From assembly GCA_963973795.1 (NCBI GenBank), contig CAXBAF010000004.1, positions 1 through 64,000 on the forward strand: a DNA stretch of 64,000 nucleotides, read 5' to 3'. The position numbers and the translations under genes were made by a program. This document shows positions 1-7,877 of this stretch, piece by piece; position 1 is the stretch's first letter; every line of letters begins with the position of its first letter. Origin of the DNA: UBA1926 sp002337215. GTDB lineage: Bacteria > Planctomycetota > Phycisphaerae > Phycisphaerales > UBA1924. The notes beneath the pieces were generated by a model. The model was not told the origin of the DNA and made no database searches. It saw only the letters and a list, made by a program, of their open reading frames with translations.

Positions 1-263
1 TGACCGCGCCGTTCTACGTCAACCCGTGGGCCGGCTACGACCTGGCGTTCAACGTCAACCTCGTTGGCGAGGTCGATCCCTCGTGTAACGACGCTGACAA
101 CGCTGAGCCCTTCGGCGTGCTCGACCTGGCCGACATCGGTGGCTTCGTCACCGCGTTCCAGGGTGGCTGCGGCGAAGCCGCGGACATCGCCGCCCCGTTC
201 GGCGTCTGCGACCTGGCCGACATCGGTGCGTTCGTCACCGCGTTCCAGGCTGGCTGCCCGTAA
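1..263 (+). CDS. C-terminal end of an exported protein with two dockerin-like repeats (partial)
   Basis: Only the last 86 or so residues are in the window; the reading frame starts at base 3 and ends with TAA at 261-263. The visible part contains two near-identical repeats of about 22 residues, PFGVLDLADIGGFVTAFQ and PFGVCDLADIGAFVTAFQ, each closed by a Gly-Cys pair, the last one almost at the C-terminus (AGCP). The D-L-A-D-I-G pattern resembles the calcium-binding loop of dockerin type I repeats, and this GC-ended variant is a known C-terminal module of exported planctomycete (Phycisphaerae) proteins, thought to attach proteins to the cell surface or to each other. The catalytic or adhesive part lies upstream of the window, so the overall function is unknown. 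A second protein with the same tail is at 38890-40650. A strong terminator follows. Confidence 0.85.
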   Translation, partial: TAPFYVNPWAGYDLAFNVNLVGEVDPSCNDADNAEPFGVLDLADIGGFVTAFQGGCGEAADIAAPFGVCDLADIGAFVTAFQAGCP

Positions 264-350
264 TCGGTTTCCCGAAAGGGACGCTGAGAACGGCGTCCGG
301 ATCGCGTGAGCGTGCTCACCTGATCAGGACAGCCTGCATCTGATTCTTCG

Positions 351-384
351 CAGCACCCGCGGTTCGCCGCGGGTGCTGTCTTTT
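351..384 (+). terminator. Intrinsic terminator after the dockerin protein
   Basis: A perfect 12-bp stem (351-362 paired with 367-378) closed by a TTCG tetraloop is followed by TCTTTTT. It lies 88 bases after the stop codon of the partial gene and is oriented to end its transcript. Confidence 0.92.
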
Positions 385-426
385 TGCGAGTTGTCCAGTT
401 GGGTCGCCCTGATGTGTGGCCCCGCG

Positions 427-465
427 TTACGGCCCTGTTTTACGGTCCTGTCTTACGGTCATGTT
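427..465 (+). repeat. Three tandem copies of a 13-bp unit
   Basis: Units start at 427, 440 and 453: TTACGGCCCTGTT, TTACGGTCCTGTC and TTACGGTCATGTT. The period is exactly 13 bp and the first six bases are invariant. The role is unknown; it may be a protein-binding array or a chance slippage product. Confidence 0.6.
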
Positions 466-770
466 GCGTCGGGCGTTGTGGTGAGTTCGGTGCTGGCTCG
501 TTGCGCGCGAGCGGAGACGCGGTCGGTCAGTGTGCGTGGGAACGGCGATCGGCTGGGGATCGGGTAGGCGATCGAGTGACACCATTTACGCGGCCGGGCC
601 CGGCCCCTTGCACTCGGATCGAATCGGTTCGTCGGTTGGGGCCGAGGGGCCCGGGGGGAGCGTGGGAGGCCGTGGGGGGATCGCGACTGGGCCCGGGCTG
701 CCGGGTGTGCTGGGATTGTCGTGCTCGATGCCTCGGGGCGGTGACATCAGCGTGGTGGGAGGCATGCTGG

Positions 771-813
771 CATCAAAAATGCCCGGGGGTCATGCGAACA
801 TGCGCCCCCGGGC
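771..813 (-). terminator. Orphan intrinsic terminator reading on the minus strand
   Basis: Arms GCCCGGGGG (781-789) and CCCCCGGGC (805-813) enclose a second small stem CATG/CATG with a TTCG loop on the minus strand. On the minus strand the stem is followed by ATTTTTG. No protein gene that would end here is visible upstream on the minus strand, so it may end a small RNA or a leader transcript. Confidence 0.65.
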
Positions 814-1114
814 CGGGAAGAGAAGAGCGTGATGAATGAGGAGCGGCGTTGTGCTTGCCGTGCCGCGGTATGCGGGTGACGTGGCGTGCTTGTTTCCTGG
901 GCCTTGCGGCGCCCTCCCCAAGTGAAAGGCCTGCTCCGATGGTCGCGGCGTTCCATGCCTCCGGACCAACCCGGCTCCACACGATGCCGGTTTGGCAGCG
1001 GTGGGGCCTGAAACAGACCTTCCTCAAACATTGTTGCAGGTTTCACACGACGTGGAGCCAGCGAGTGTTCTCTTCGCGTCAAATTGTTTCAAATCAGGTA
1101 ATTTCTACGTGCGA

Positions 1115-1143
1115 TTGGCGCGTCGATCGTGGACCGGTACACT
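1115..1143 (+). promoter_or_regulatory. Probable promoter of the sigma factor-kinase operon
   Basis: TTGGCG (1115-1120), a 17-bp spacer and TACACT (1138-1143). The predicted start near 1150 gives a leader of about 94 bases. The same TTG...17...TANNNT layout precedes several other genes in the window. Confidence 0.55.
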
Positions 1144-1243
1144 CGGCTCGCGGGAAGACCTGGTCTGCGTAGAGAGCTGGCTCGAGCCGGCGGCTGGATC
1201 TGCGGATCGGGCAGGCCTTTGTTCGCGGTAGAGAAGGGGCGAT

Positions 1244-2104
1244 GTGTTGGCCGACGAGTTGAACGAAGCTGGGTCCGCCGGGTCGTCTGGTGAGTTGTCG
1301 AGTGGTTCATCGGATATGGGTGGCTCGGCTGCTTCGGCCGGCCGGCCGAAAGCTCGTTCGCTCCCGCGTGCCGGGGCGGAGACTTCGGGATCGGATGCCG
1401 GGGTGGAGTCGGGATCGGATGGGTCCTCGTCGGGAGGCGGCGCTTCTCGTGGCAACGCGTACGCATCGGTCAGTCTTGCGAATGAGGAGACCCTGGTCAA
1501 CGGCGCGTGCGGTGGCGACGAGGGGGCGCTGTGCGAGTTGCTCGAGCATTACGGGCCGATCGTGCGGGATCGTCTGAAGCCGAAGATCGGTGCCCAGTGG
1601 CGGACGGCGCTGGACGAGGATGACGTGATGCAGGTGACCTACCTGGAGGCGTTCTTGCTCGTCGCGCAGTTCAAGTATCGCGGGCCCGGGTCGTTCCTCG
1701 CGTGGCTGAGCCAGGTGGCGGAGAACAACCTGCGCGATGCGTTGCGCGGGCTGCAGGCGGCGAAGCGGCCGAACCCCAAGCGTCGGGTGCAGGTCTCGAA
1801 GCACGCGGCGGAGAACTCGTTTGTGGCGTTGGTTGAACTGCTCGGCGCGACGGACAGCACGCCGAGCCGGGCGGCGGCGCGGGACGAGAGCGAACAGATG
1901 ATCGAGCAGGTGCTTTCAGCGTTGCCGCCCGACTATGAGCGTGTGGTGCGGCTTTACGATCTTGAGTGTCGCTCGGCGCAGGAAGTGGCCGAGCAACTGG
2001 GGCGGTCGACGGGCGCGATCTACATGCTCCGTGCCCGGGCGCACGAGCGGATGCGCAGCGACCTGGGGAACGCGTCGCAGTTCTTTACGGATCCGGGGCG
2101 TTGA
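1244..2104 (+). CDS. ECF-type RNA polymerase sigma factor
   Basis: A 286-residue sigma-70 family protein. After a Ser/Gly-rich disordered head of about 80 residues there is a region 2 (ALDEDDVMQVTYLEAFL, then FLAWLSQVAENNLRDALR) and a region 4 with a helix-turn-helix (LPPDYERVVRLYDLECRS, then EVAEQLGRSTGAIYMLRARA). It should direct core polymerase to a dedicated set of promoters. The start is GTG at 1244, a few bases after GAAGGGG; the long low-complexity N-terminus is unusual for ECF factors. The kinase gene follows 47 bp downstream. Sigma factor-kinase pairs are common in planctomycetes, where the kinase, rather than a classic anti-sigma factor, is thought to control activity; no anti-sigma gene is seen here. 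Regulation by the neighbouring kinase is inference from context. Confidence 0.9.
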   Translation: MLADELNEAGSAGSSGELSSGSSDMGGSAASAGRPKARSLPRAGAETSGSDAGVESGSDGSSSGGGASRGNAYASVSLANEETLVNGACGGDEGALCELLEHYGPIVRDRLKPKIGAQWRTALDEDDVMQVTYLEAFLLVAQFKYRGPGSFLAWLSQVAENNLRDALRGLQAAKRPNPKRRVQVSKHAAENSFVALVELLGATDSTPSRAAARDESEQMIEQVLSALPPDYERVVRLYDLECRSAQEVAEQLGRSTGAIYMLRARAHERMRSDLGNASQFFTDPGR

Positions 2105-2151
2105 GTGCCAGGCATTGGGGCAGACGCTGATTGGGGCGCAGGGACGAGCGC

Positions 2152-3657
2152 GTGAGCGACGAGAAGCCGACAACGAGTCACGACGCGGTTCCGCCTGGCG
2201 AGGCGGAGACGGAGATGATTTCTCTGCCTGAATCCGGCGCGGGCGGTGATTCCGGGGCGGTTGCCGAGACTGCTCAAGAGTCGGGGCGGGCGCGTTCGGA
2301 TGAGCCCGGTGCGGGGTCGGACCGATCGCCTCAGGCGGATCCGGGCAGGGGTGCTCGGGTCGTGTCTGCGGCTGATCTTTCGCGTGGTTCGGCGGCGGGT
2401 GCCCAGCGAGATGGGGATCGCGACCCCGGTTCGCGGAGTACGAGTGAGATCGGGCTGATCCAGGCGGCGCGGATGCAGGCGCAGCACCGGAGCCGTCCGG
2501 CGATGCAGGGCATCGGTCTCGCGGCGGGGATCCCCGGGTACACGATTGTGCGCGAGCTGCACCGCGGCGGGCAGGGCGTGGTGTATCTGGCGCGGCAGGA
2601 CGGCACGGGGCGGCAGGTCGCGATCAAGCTGATGCGCGAGGGCGCGCTCGCGAGGCAGAGCGAGCGGATCCGGTTCGAGCGCGAGATCCAGGTGCTCGCG
2701 CAGCTCGACAACCCGAACATCGTGACGATCCATGACAGCGGGATCGCGGGTGGGTGCGGCTACTACGTGATGGACTACATCGCGGGGCGGAAACTCGATG
2801 AGTATGTCCAGCGGAACGAGCTCGACGTCGATGCGATTCTGAGGCTGTTTGTGAAGATCTGCCGGGCGATCAACTCGGCGCATCTGCGCGGGGTGATCCA
2901 CCGGGATATCAAGCCGGGCAATATCCGTGTGACGCCCGAGGGCGAGCCTCACATCCTCGACTTCGGGCTCGCGAAGCTCGAGTCTGTGGATGGCCGGGTC
3001 AGCGCGGCGCCGACGCAGATGACCGCGACGGGGCAGTTCGTGGGGTCGTTGCCCTGGTCGAGCCCCGAGCAGGCGCGGGGCGACGCGGTGAAGATCGATG
3101 TGCGCACGGATGTGTACGCGCTGGGGGTGATTCTCTATCAGATGCTGACGGGGCAGTTCCCGTACACGATCAATGGGCCGATGCCGGAGGTCGTGGCGCG
3201 GATCGTGGGTGAGACCCCGGCTCGGCCCTCGGTGCACAACCCGCGGGTGAGTCCGTCGCTGGACACGATCACGCTGAAGGCGCTGGCGAAGTCTCGTGAG
3301 GGTCGCTACCAGACCCCCGGGGACTTTGCGCGGGATATCGAGCGGTTGATGGCGGGCGAGCCGATCGAGGCGAAGCGGGACACGTTCGGTTCGCTCTCTC
3401 GGCAGTTATTGCGGCACTATTGGGTGCCGATCGCGGTGGGGGCGGTGCTGCTGAGCATGGCGATCGCGATCGTCACGACGATGCTCGTGAGTCCTGATGA
3501 TGGATTCCCGGTGGATGCGCGGACACGGGTGGAGTACGAGCGTGCCAGGCTCCGGCTGGAGGAGATCGAGCCGGAGAATCGGGTTCTGCGGGATCGGGTG
3601 CTGGAACTCGAGGCGCTGCTGCGTGAGCATGGGATCGAGCCGCCGGGCCGGCCTTGA
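2152..3657 (+). CDS. Transmembrane serine/threonine protein kinase
   Basis: A 501-residue Hanks-type kinase of the PknB class. After a 120-residue disordered head come the glycine loop RGGQGVVYLAR (about 138-148), the ATP-orienting lysine in VAIK (K159), the catalytic loop HRDIKPGN (D252), the magnesium motif DFGLAK (D270) and SPEQARG in the activation segment. All key residues are present, so it should be active. A transmembrane helix at about 424-446 is followed by a short heptad-like coiled coil (about 454-495), so the sensor side is a small coiled coil rather than a PASTA domain. The start is GTG at 2152 with AGGGA eight bases upstream; an in-frame TTG at 2131 is possible. It is probably co-transcribed with the upstream sigma factor, which is its likely target. 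Confidence 0.93.
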   Translation: MSDEKPTTSHDAVPPGEAETEMISLPESGAGGDSGAVAETAQESGRARSDEPGAGSDRSPQADPGRGARVVSAADLSRGSAAGAQRDGDRDPGSRSTSEIGLIQAARMQAQHRSRPAMQGIGLAAGIPGYTIVRELHRGGQGVVYLARQDGTGRQVAIKLMREGALARQSERIRFEREIQVLAQLDNPNIVTIHDSGIAGGCGYYVMDYIAGRKLDEYVQRNELDVDAILRLFVKICRAINSAHLRGVIHRDIKPGNIRVTPEGEPHILDFGLAKLESVDGRVSAAPTQMTATGQFVGSLPWSSPEQARGDAVKIDVRTDVYALGVILYQMLTGQFPYTINGPMPEVVARIVGETPARPSVHNPRVSPSLDTITLKALAKSREGRYQTPGDFARDIERLMAGEPIEAKRDTFGSLSRQLLRHYWVPIAVGAVLLSMAIAIVTTMLVSPDDGFPVDARTRVEYERARLRLEEIEPENRVLRDRVLELEALLREHGIEPPGRP

Positions 3658-3729
3658 GATCGGTCCGCTCGTTCGTGCGCCGTTCGCGCCCGGGCGGTAG
3701 GATGGCGTGATCCTCAGGCCGGAGCGAGC

Positions 3730-5619
3730 ATGATGCGACTGACGGTTCTTGTTTCTGTGATCATGACGGTGTGGTTGGGCTCTGTCCCGGCGTGGGCGCA
3801 GGGGCCGGGTGTGTCGACGCCCGAGTCTGGGGCGCGTCGGCTTGAATCGCCTCCGGCCGTAGAGCAGTTCACGTTCGCGGTGTTCGGCGACCGGGTTCCG
3901 GGCTCGGACGCGGGGCTCGAGATTCTGTCGCGTGCGGTCCGTTCGGCCGAGCACCTCGGTGTTCGTTTTGTCATGACCACCGGGAACATGGTTGACGGGG
4001 CTCGGCAGCGTGATGAATGGGAACGGCGGGTGACGTCGTACCGCGCGGTGATGGACGGGCTGAGTGCACCGTGGTATCCGGTGCGTGGCCCGCTCGACGC
4101 GGCGGTGCGGGGTTCGATCGATCGGGATGCGCTGTATGCGTCCCGATTCGGGCCCTCGGCGTACGCCTTCACGGTCGATTGGGCGCTTGTCGTCGCGTTG
4201 CCCAGTGAAGAGCTGCGAGGGGGTGAGCCGGGGCGGGGCGCGCTGATCGACTGGCTGAAGGATGAACTCATGGGTTCGGCGGCGGACCAGGTGTTCGTGC
4301 TGATGCACGCGCCGCTCTGGCTCCAGGTGCCCGACGATTGGGCCGAGGTGCACCGCGTGTTCGTCGAGGATGGGCGGGCGACGCGGGTGATCTCCGGTGG
4401 AACGCGGTACGCCCGCGAGGATCGGCAGCGGGACAACGTGCGGTATACGTCGGTCTCGATGACGGGTGCGTACGCCTCGGAGACGCACGAGTACGCGTCG
4501 AGCCAAGCGATCACGCTGGTGCACGTCACCAGACGGGGGCATGAGATCACGGTGTTGCCCTATGACGCGGCGGCGTCGGCGGACGCGTTCGACGGCGACG
4601 ATGCGGACGCGGTCCGGGCGCTCGCGGAGACGGGCTGGGCGTCGATCGAGGGGTTCCTGCAGGCGGGTGCTGAGCCGGGCGACGGCGCGGCGTTCGAGGT
4701 CGTGCTCGAGAACCCAACGGATGAGCGGATCGGGTACGGCGTTGAGGTGATCGCGCCCGAGGGCTGGGTGCTCTCGCGGCGGGGCATGAGCGGGACGATC
4801 GCGCCGGGGCAGACGCTTCGGCTTCCGGTCGCGGCGGATGCGCCGGCGCTCGGCGGGATTCGTCCGGAAGTGCGGGTGCTCGTGACGGCGCGGTACCCGG
4901 TGTCGACCGGGGGCGAGCAGCCTGTGGTGAGTCGGCTGGCCGTGCCGATGCGCCCTCGGGGCGCGGAGGCCGCGGCGGGCGCGACTCCGGAGTCGAACGG
5001 TGTGCTGTCGATGAACGGTCGGGGTGCGGTCCGCGTGGATCTGGGAGAGCGCCCGCTTGAGACAACGGTCGAGGCGTGGGTCCGGTCGAGCGAGCCGACG
5101 GGGAACTCGGTGGTGGCGTCGCGGTACGTGGACGGCGCGGGGATCGGGATCGTGTGGAGTCGGCCGCGCGGTACGCTGCCTTCTGGCGTTGTCGGGACGG
5201 ACCGGGGGACGTCGCTCGCGGTGCTGGATGAGCCTGTCGCGTGGGACGAGTGGCACCATGTGGCGTTGACGTGTGACGGTGATGAGGCGGTGCTGTTTGT
5301 GGATGGCGTCCCGGTGGGCCGGGGTGAAGCAGGGGAGATGGTGTATCGGGACGGGCCGTTCTTCGTCGGGGCCGAGCCCAACGGGCGGGGCGATCCGGTC
5401 TCGATGTTCTCTGGGATGCTCGACGAGGTTCGGGTGTCGTCGGTGGTGCGGTACCGGGGGGCGTTCACGCCAGCCAGGACGCACGAAACCGACACGGACA
5501 CGGTGCTTCTCTTGCACTTCGACACGGCCTATCACGGCGCGCACCCGGACGATTCGGGTCGCGGGCACCACGGCTGGACCGAGGGATCGGTCTCGATCGT
5601 GCGCGAGCCGAGGGAATAG
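3730..5619 (+). CDS. Exported degenerate metallophosphatase with C-terminal LamG-type domain
   Basis: A 629-residue protein with a clear signal peptide (cleavage after about residue 23, PAWAQ). Residues about 40-280 have the layout of a calcineurin-like phosphoesterase (FAVFGDR..., TTGNMVD, PVRGPLD, VLMHAPLW, ISGGTRYAR), but most metal ligands are changed: GD is GN in motif II, GNH is GPL in motif III, and the final GHxH is GGTR. It is therefore probably a pseudo-enzyme or uses a different chemistry. A middle beta-sandwich region (about 310-405) resembles alpha-galactosidase NEW3-like domains. The C-terminal 190 residues are a concanavalin/LamG-type fold (TVEAWVRSSE, DEWHHVALTCDG, GMLDEVRV, LLHFD), often used for carbohydrate binding. 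ATG at 3730 is chosen; ATG at 3733 is equivalent. A lipoprotein gene follows after 10 bp, suggesting an operon. Confidence 0.8.
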   Translation: MMRLTVLVSVIMTVWLGSVPAWAQGPGVSTPESGARRLESPPAVEQFTFAVFGDRVPGSDAGLEILSRAVRSAEHLGVRFVMTTGNMVDGARQRDEWERRVTSYRAVMDGLSAPWYPVRGPLDAAVRGSIDRDALYASRFGPSAYAFTVDWALVVALPSEELRGGEPGRGALIDWLKDELMGSAADQVFVLMHAPLWLQVPDDWAEVHRVFVEDGRATRVISGGTRYAREDRQRDNVRYTSVSMTGAYASETHEYASSQAITLVHVTRRGHEITVLPYDAAASADAFDGDDADAVRALAETGWASIEGFLQAGAEPGDGAAFEVVLENPTDERIGYGVEVIAPEGWVLSRRGMSGTIAPGQTLRLPVAADAPALGGIRPEVRVLVTARYPVSTGGEQPVVSRLAVPMRPRGAEAAAGATPESNGVLSMNGRGAVRVDLGERPLETTVEAWVRSSEPTGNSVVASRYVDGAGIGIVWSRPRGTLPSGVVGTDRGTSLAVLDEPVAWDEWHHVALTCDGDEAVLFVDGVPVGRGEAGEMVYRDGPFFVGAEPNGRGDPVSMFSGMLDEVRVSSVVRYRGAFTPARTHETDTDTVLLLHFDTAYHGAHPDDSGRGHHGWTEGSVSIVREPRE

Positions 5620-5629
5620 GAGACGAGCA

Positions 5630-6301
5630 ATGAATCGGATCGTCAGGACAATCGTCGCGGCTGGTGTGGCTGTGTTGGTGCTCGGCGCGGGGTTGACGCT
5701 CGGCGGGTGCGCCGGGACAACGATCGCGATGAAAGAGAAACTCGGGTACGCGAAGCGCGAGCAGCTGGTCGATCAGGTGCAGGACGCGCGGGATGAGCAG
5801 GAAGAGGCCCGAGAGCAGTTCGCGACGACGCTCGAGGAGTTCAAGGCGCTGACGGGGTACGACGGGGGCGACCTCGAGAAGACGTACAACCGGCTGAAGC
5901 GCGAACTGGAACGCAGCGAGGACGCGGCGGGGGATGTCAGCGGCCGGATCCGCGGGATCGAACGGGTGGCCGACGCATTGTTCGACGAGTGGGAAGACGA
6001 GCTTGGTCAGTACGAGTCGGCGTCGCTGCGCCGCGCGAGCGAGGATCAGCTTGAGGACACACGCGGCCGGTACGGGCAGTTGATCAACGCGATGAAGGAC
6101 GCGGAGTCGCGGATGGGCCCGGTGCTGAGCGCGTTCAACGACCAGGTGCTGTTTCTGAAGCACAACCTCAACGCGCGGGCGATCGCTTCGCTGGACCGGA
6201 CGGTGCTCGAACTCGAGGGCGAGGTGGACCGGCTGATCGAGGAGATGAACGCGTCGATCGCGGAGGCGAACGCGTTTATCGAGTCGATGAACGCGGGGTG
6301 A
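5630..6301 (+). CDS. DUF2959-family coiled-coil lipoprotein
   Basis: A 223-residue protein with a lipoprotein signal peptide (lipobox LGGC, Cys at about residue 27) and an almost entirely helical, charged mature part: heptad-rich segments such as VQDARDEQEEAREQF and LKRELERSEDAAG. The sequence around KREQLVDQVQDARDEQ and EEFKALTGY matches what is known of the DUF2959 family, whose function is undetermined. It should sit on a membrane facing the periplasm. The start ATG at 5630 lies after GGAGACGAGCA and only 10 bp after the upstream stop codon, so it is very likely co-transcribed with the degenerate metallophosphatase gene. The frame is open far upstream, but that extension overlaps the upstream gene and was rejected. 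Confidence 0.8.
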   Translation: MNRIVRTIVAAGVAVLVLGAGLTLGGCAGTTIAMKEKLGYAKREQLVDQVQDARDEQEEAREQFATTLEEFKALTGYDGGDLEKTYNRLKRELERSEDAAGDVSGRIRGIERVADALFDEWEDELGQYESASLRRASEDQLEDTRGRYGQLINAMKDAESRMGPVLSAFNDQVLFLKHNLNARAIASLDRTVLELEGEVDRLIEEMNASIAEANAFIESMNAG

Positions 6302-6311
6302 GCGGCGTCCG

Positions 6312-7835
6312 TCAGACTTTGCGATCCAGCACGCGGTACTGCACGGCCTCTGCGATGTGGGTCTCGTCGATGCCGTCCTTGCCGTCGAGGTCGGCGATCG
6401 TGCGTGCGAGGCGGCGGATCTTGTCGTAGGCGCGGGCGCTGAGTCCCAGCCCGGTGATGGCCTGCTCGAGCAGCGCGAGGGCGGGTTCGGACATCGCGGC
6501 GTACTCGTCGAGCTGCTTGCCCGAGAGGCGGGCGTTCGGGGTTGCCTCGCCCTGACGCTTCGTCATGCGGGCGCGGGCGGCGGTGGTCTGGGTCCGCATG
6601 GATTGGGTGTCGGTGCCACGCGGGATGTCGGCGAGTTCCTTGAAGGGGACGGCCGGGGCTTCGACGTGGATGTCGATGCGGTCGAGGAGCGGGCCCGAGA
6701 GCTTGGCGAGGTATTGCTCCATCTCGCGTCGGCCCACCTCGCCCGGTGCGACGTCGCCCTTAGGCGTGGGGTTCATCGCGGCGACGAGCATGAAGGAGGC
6801 GGGGAAGCGGACGGTTCCGTGCGCGCGGGCGATGGTGACGACGTGGTCCTCCATGGGCTGGCGGAGGGTCTCGAGCACGCCTCGGTTGAACTCGGGGAGT
6901 TCGTCGAGGAAGAGGACGCCCTTGTGCGCGAGGCTGATCTCGCCGGCGCGGGGGATGATGCCGCCGCCCACGATGGCGGGCGCCGACGCGGTGTGATGCG
7001 GCGTGCGCACGGGTCTGCGGGTGACGAGGGGCTGTCCGGGTTCGAGGAGGCCGGCGGCGGACCAGATTCGTGTGATCTCGACCGCCTCGTCGCTGGTGAG
7101 CGGGGGAAGGACGCCCGGGAGCGCCTTTGCCATCATGGTCTTGCCGGTGCCGGCGGGGCCCAGCATGACGAGGTTGTGGCTGCCTGCGGCGGCGACGACG
7201 ATGGCCCGCTTGACGCCTTCCTGGCCTCGGACTTCGGCGAAGTCGATCGGGGCCTCGGCGGTGCGGAGCATGTGGGAGATGTCGGGGACGGGCTCGGGCT
7301 CTGGATCGATCTCGCCCGAGAGGAGACCCATGACCTCGGAGAGTGTTGCGACGCCGAAGACGTTGAGCCCCTCGACGACGGCGGCCTCGCGGGCGTTGTC
7401 GAGCGGGCAGACGAAGGCCTCCATGCCGCGCTGCTTCGCCATCGCGGCCATCGCGATGGTGCCCTTGATGGGGCGGACCCGGCCGTCGAGGGCGAGTTCT
7501 CCGACGAAGAGGCATGCGCGGTGGTCGAGGCCTCCGGCGCTGGAGGCGAGCACGCCCTGTGCTGCGAGCAGGCCGATCGCGATGGGGAGGTCGTAGAGGG
7601 GGCCTTCCTTGCGGACATCGGCGGGCGCGAGGTTGATGACCGCCTTGCCCTGTGGGAAGGGGTAGCCGGCGTTGCCGAGGGCGGCTCGGACGCGGTCGAG
7701 GGATTCATTGACGGCGGCGTCGGGGAGGCCGACGATGGTCTGCTTCTCCAGGGACCGGTTGTCGAGGTCGACCTCGATCTCGCAGGGGCTGGCGTCGATG
7801 CCGCGGAGGAGGCAGGATTCGATGCGGGCGATCAT
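6312..7835 (-). CDS. comM: YifB/ComM-family Mg-chelatase-like AAA+ ATPase
   Basis: A 507-residue AAA+ protein of normal length for the family. The N-terminal Lon-like domain begins MIARIESCLLRGIDA and carries the family pattern VGLPDAAVNESLDRVRAAL and KAVINLAPADVRKEG. The central ATPase has Walker A GPAGTGKTMMAKALPG and Walker B VLFLDELPEF; the C-terminal YifB region contains the ARAYDKIRRLARTIADL signature. ComM is a hexameric helicase that extends branch migration during natural transformation; whether this species is transformable is unknown. The start ATG at 7835 has no Shine-Dalgarno site but has TATGCT exactly six bases upstream, so the mRNA is probably leaderless. It ends 10 bp from the convergent DUF2959 gene. 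Confidence 0.95.
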   Translation of the reverse strand: MIARIESCLLRGIDASPCEIEVDLDNRSLEKQTIVGLPDAAVNESLDRVRAALGNAGYPFPQGKAVINLAPADVRKEGPLYDLPIAIGLLAAQGVLASSAGGLDHRACLFVGELALDGRVRPIKGTIAMAAMAKQRGMEAFVCPLDNAREAAVVEGLNVFGVATLSEVMGLLSGEIDPEPEPVPDISHMLRTAEAPIDFAEVRGQEGVKRAIVVAAAGSHNLVMLGPAGTGKTMMAKALPGVLPPLTSDEAVEITRIWSAAGLLEPGQPLVTRRPVRTPHHTASAPAIVGGGIIPRAGEISLAHKGVLFLDELPEFNRGVLETLRQPMEDHVVTIARAHGTVRFPASFMLVAAMNPTPKGDVAPGEVGRREMEQYLAKLSGPLLDRIDIHVEAPAVPFKELADIPRGTDTQSMRTQTTAARARMTKRQGEATPNARLSGKQLDEYAAMSEPALALLEQAITGLGLSARAYDKIRRLARTIADLDGKDGIDETHIAEAVQYRVLDRKV

Positions 7836-7841
7836 GCCGAA

Positions 7842-7847
7842 AGCATA
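7842..7847 (-). promoter_or_regulatory. -10 box of a predicted leaderless comM transcript
   Basis: TATGCT on the minus strand, six bases before the ATG. No convincing -35 element is visible. Confidence 0.5.
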
Positions 7848-7877
7848 CCGAACTTGCGCCGTCTGGGTCGGGTTGTG

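Larger units (their letters stand above)
386..1243. other. Gene-poor intergenic region of about 860 bp
   Basis: No convincing protein gene was found. Open frames here have skewed, low-complexity compositions (Arg, Pro and Gly rich on both strands) and no ribosome binding sites. The stretch holds a three-copy 13-bp tandem repeat (427-465), an orphan minus-strand terminator (771-813), and the probable promoter of the sigma factor gene (1115-1143). No tRNA, rRNA, tmRNA or RNase P signature was recognised by eye. Confidence 0.6.

Noticed and set aside
384..839. Open frames of 100-150 residues in the gap after the first terminator
   Set aside because: No ribosome binding site, composition dominated by Gly, Arg and Cys, and overlap with a tandem repeat and a terminator hairpin.
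747..1082. Minus-strand open frame of 111 residues starting TTG at 1082
   Set aside because: It runs through the intrinsic terminator at 771-813 and looks random; a non-coding transcript is more likely.
815..1110. RNase P RNA, SRP RNA or tmRNA on the minus strand upstream of the orphan terminator
   Set aside because: A GAGGAAGG stretch recalls RNase P, but the rest of the conserved core is absent; there is no CCA end or SRP tetraloop motif.
3406..5571. 721-residue open frame on the minus strand
   Set aside because: Arg/Pro/His-rich antisense shadow of the kinase end and the exported metallophosphatase gene; no domain seen.
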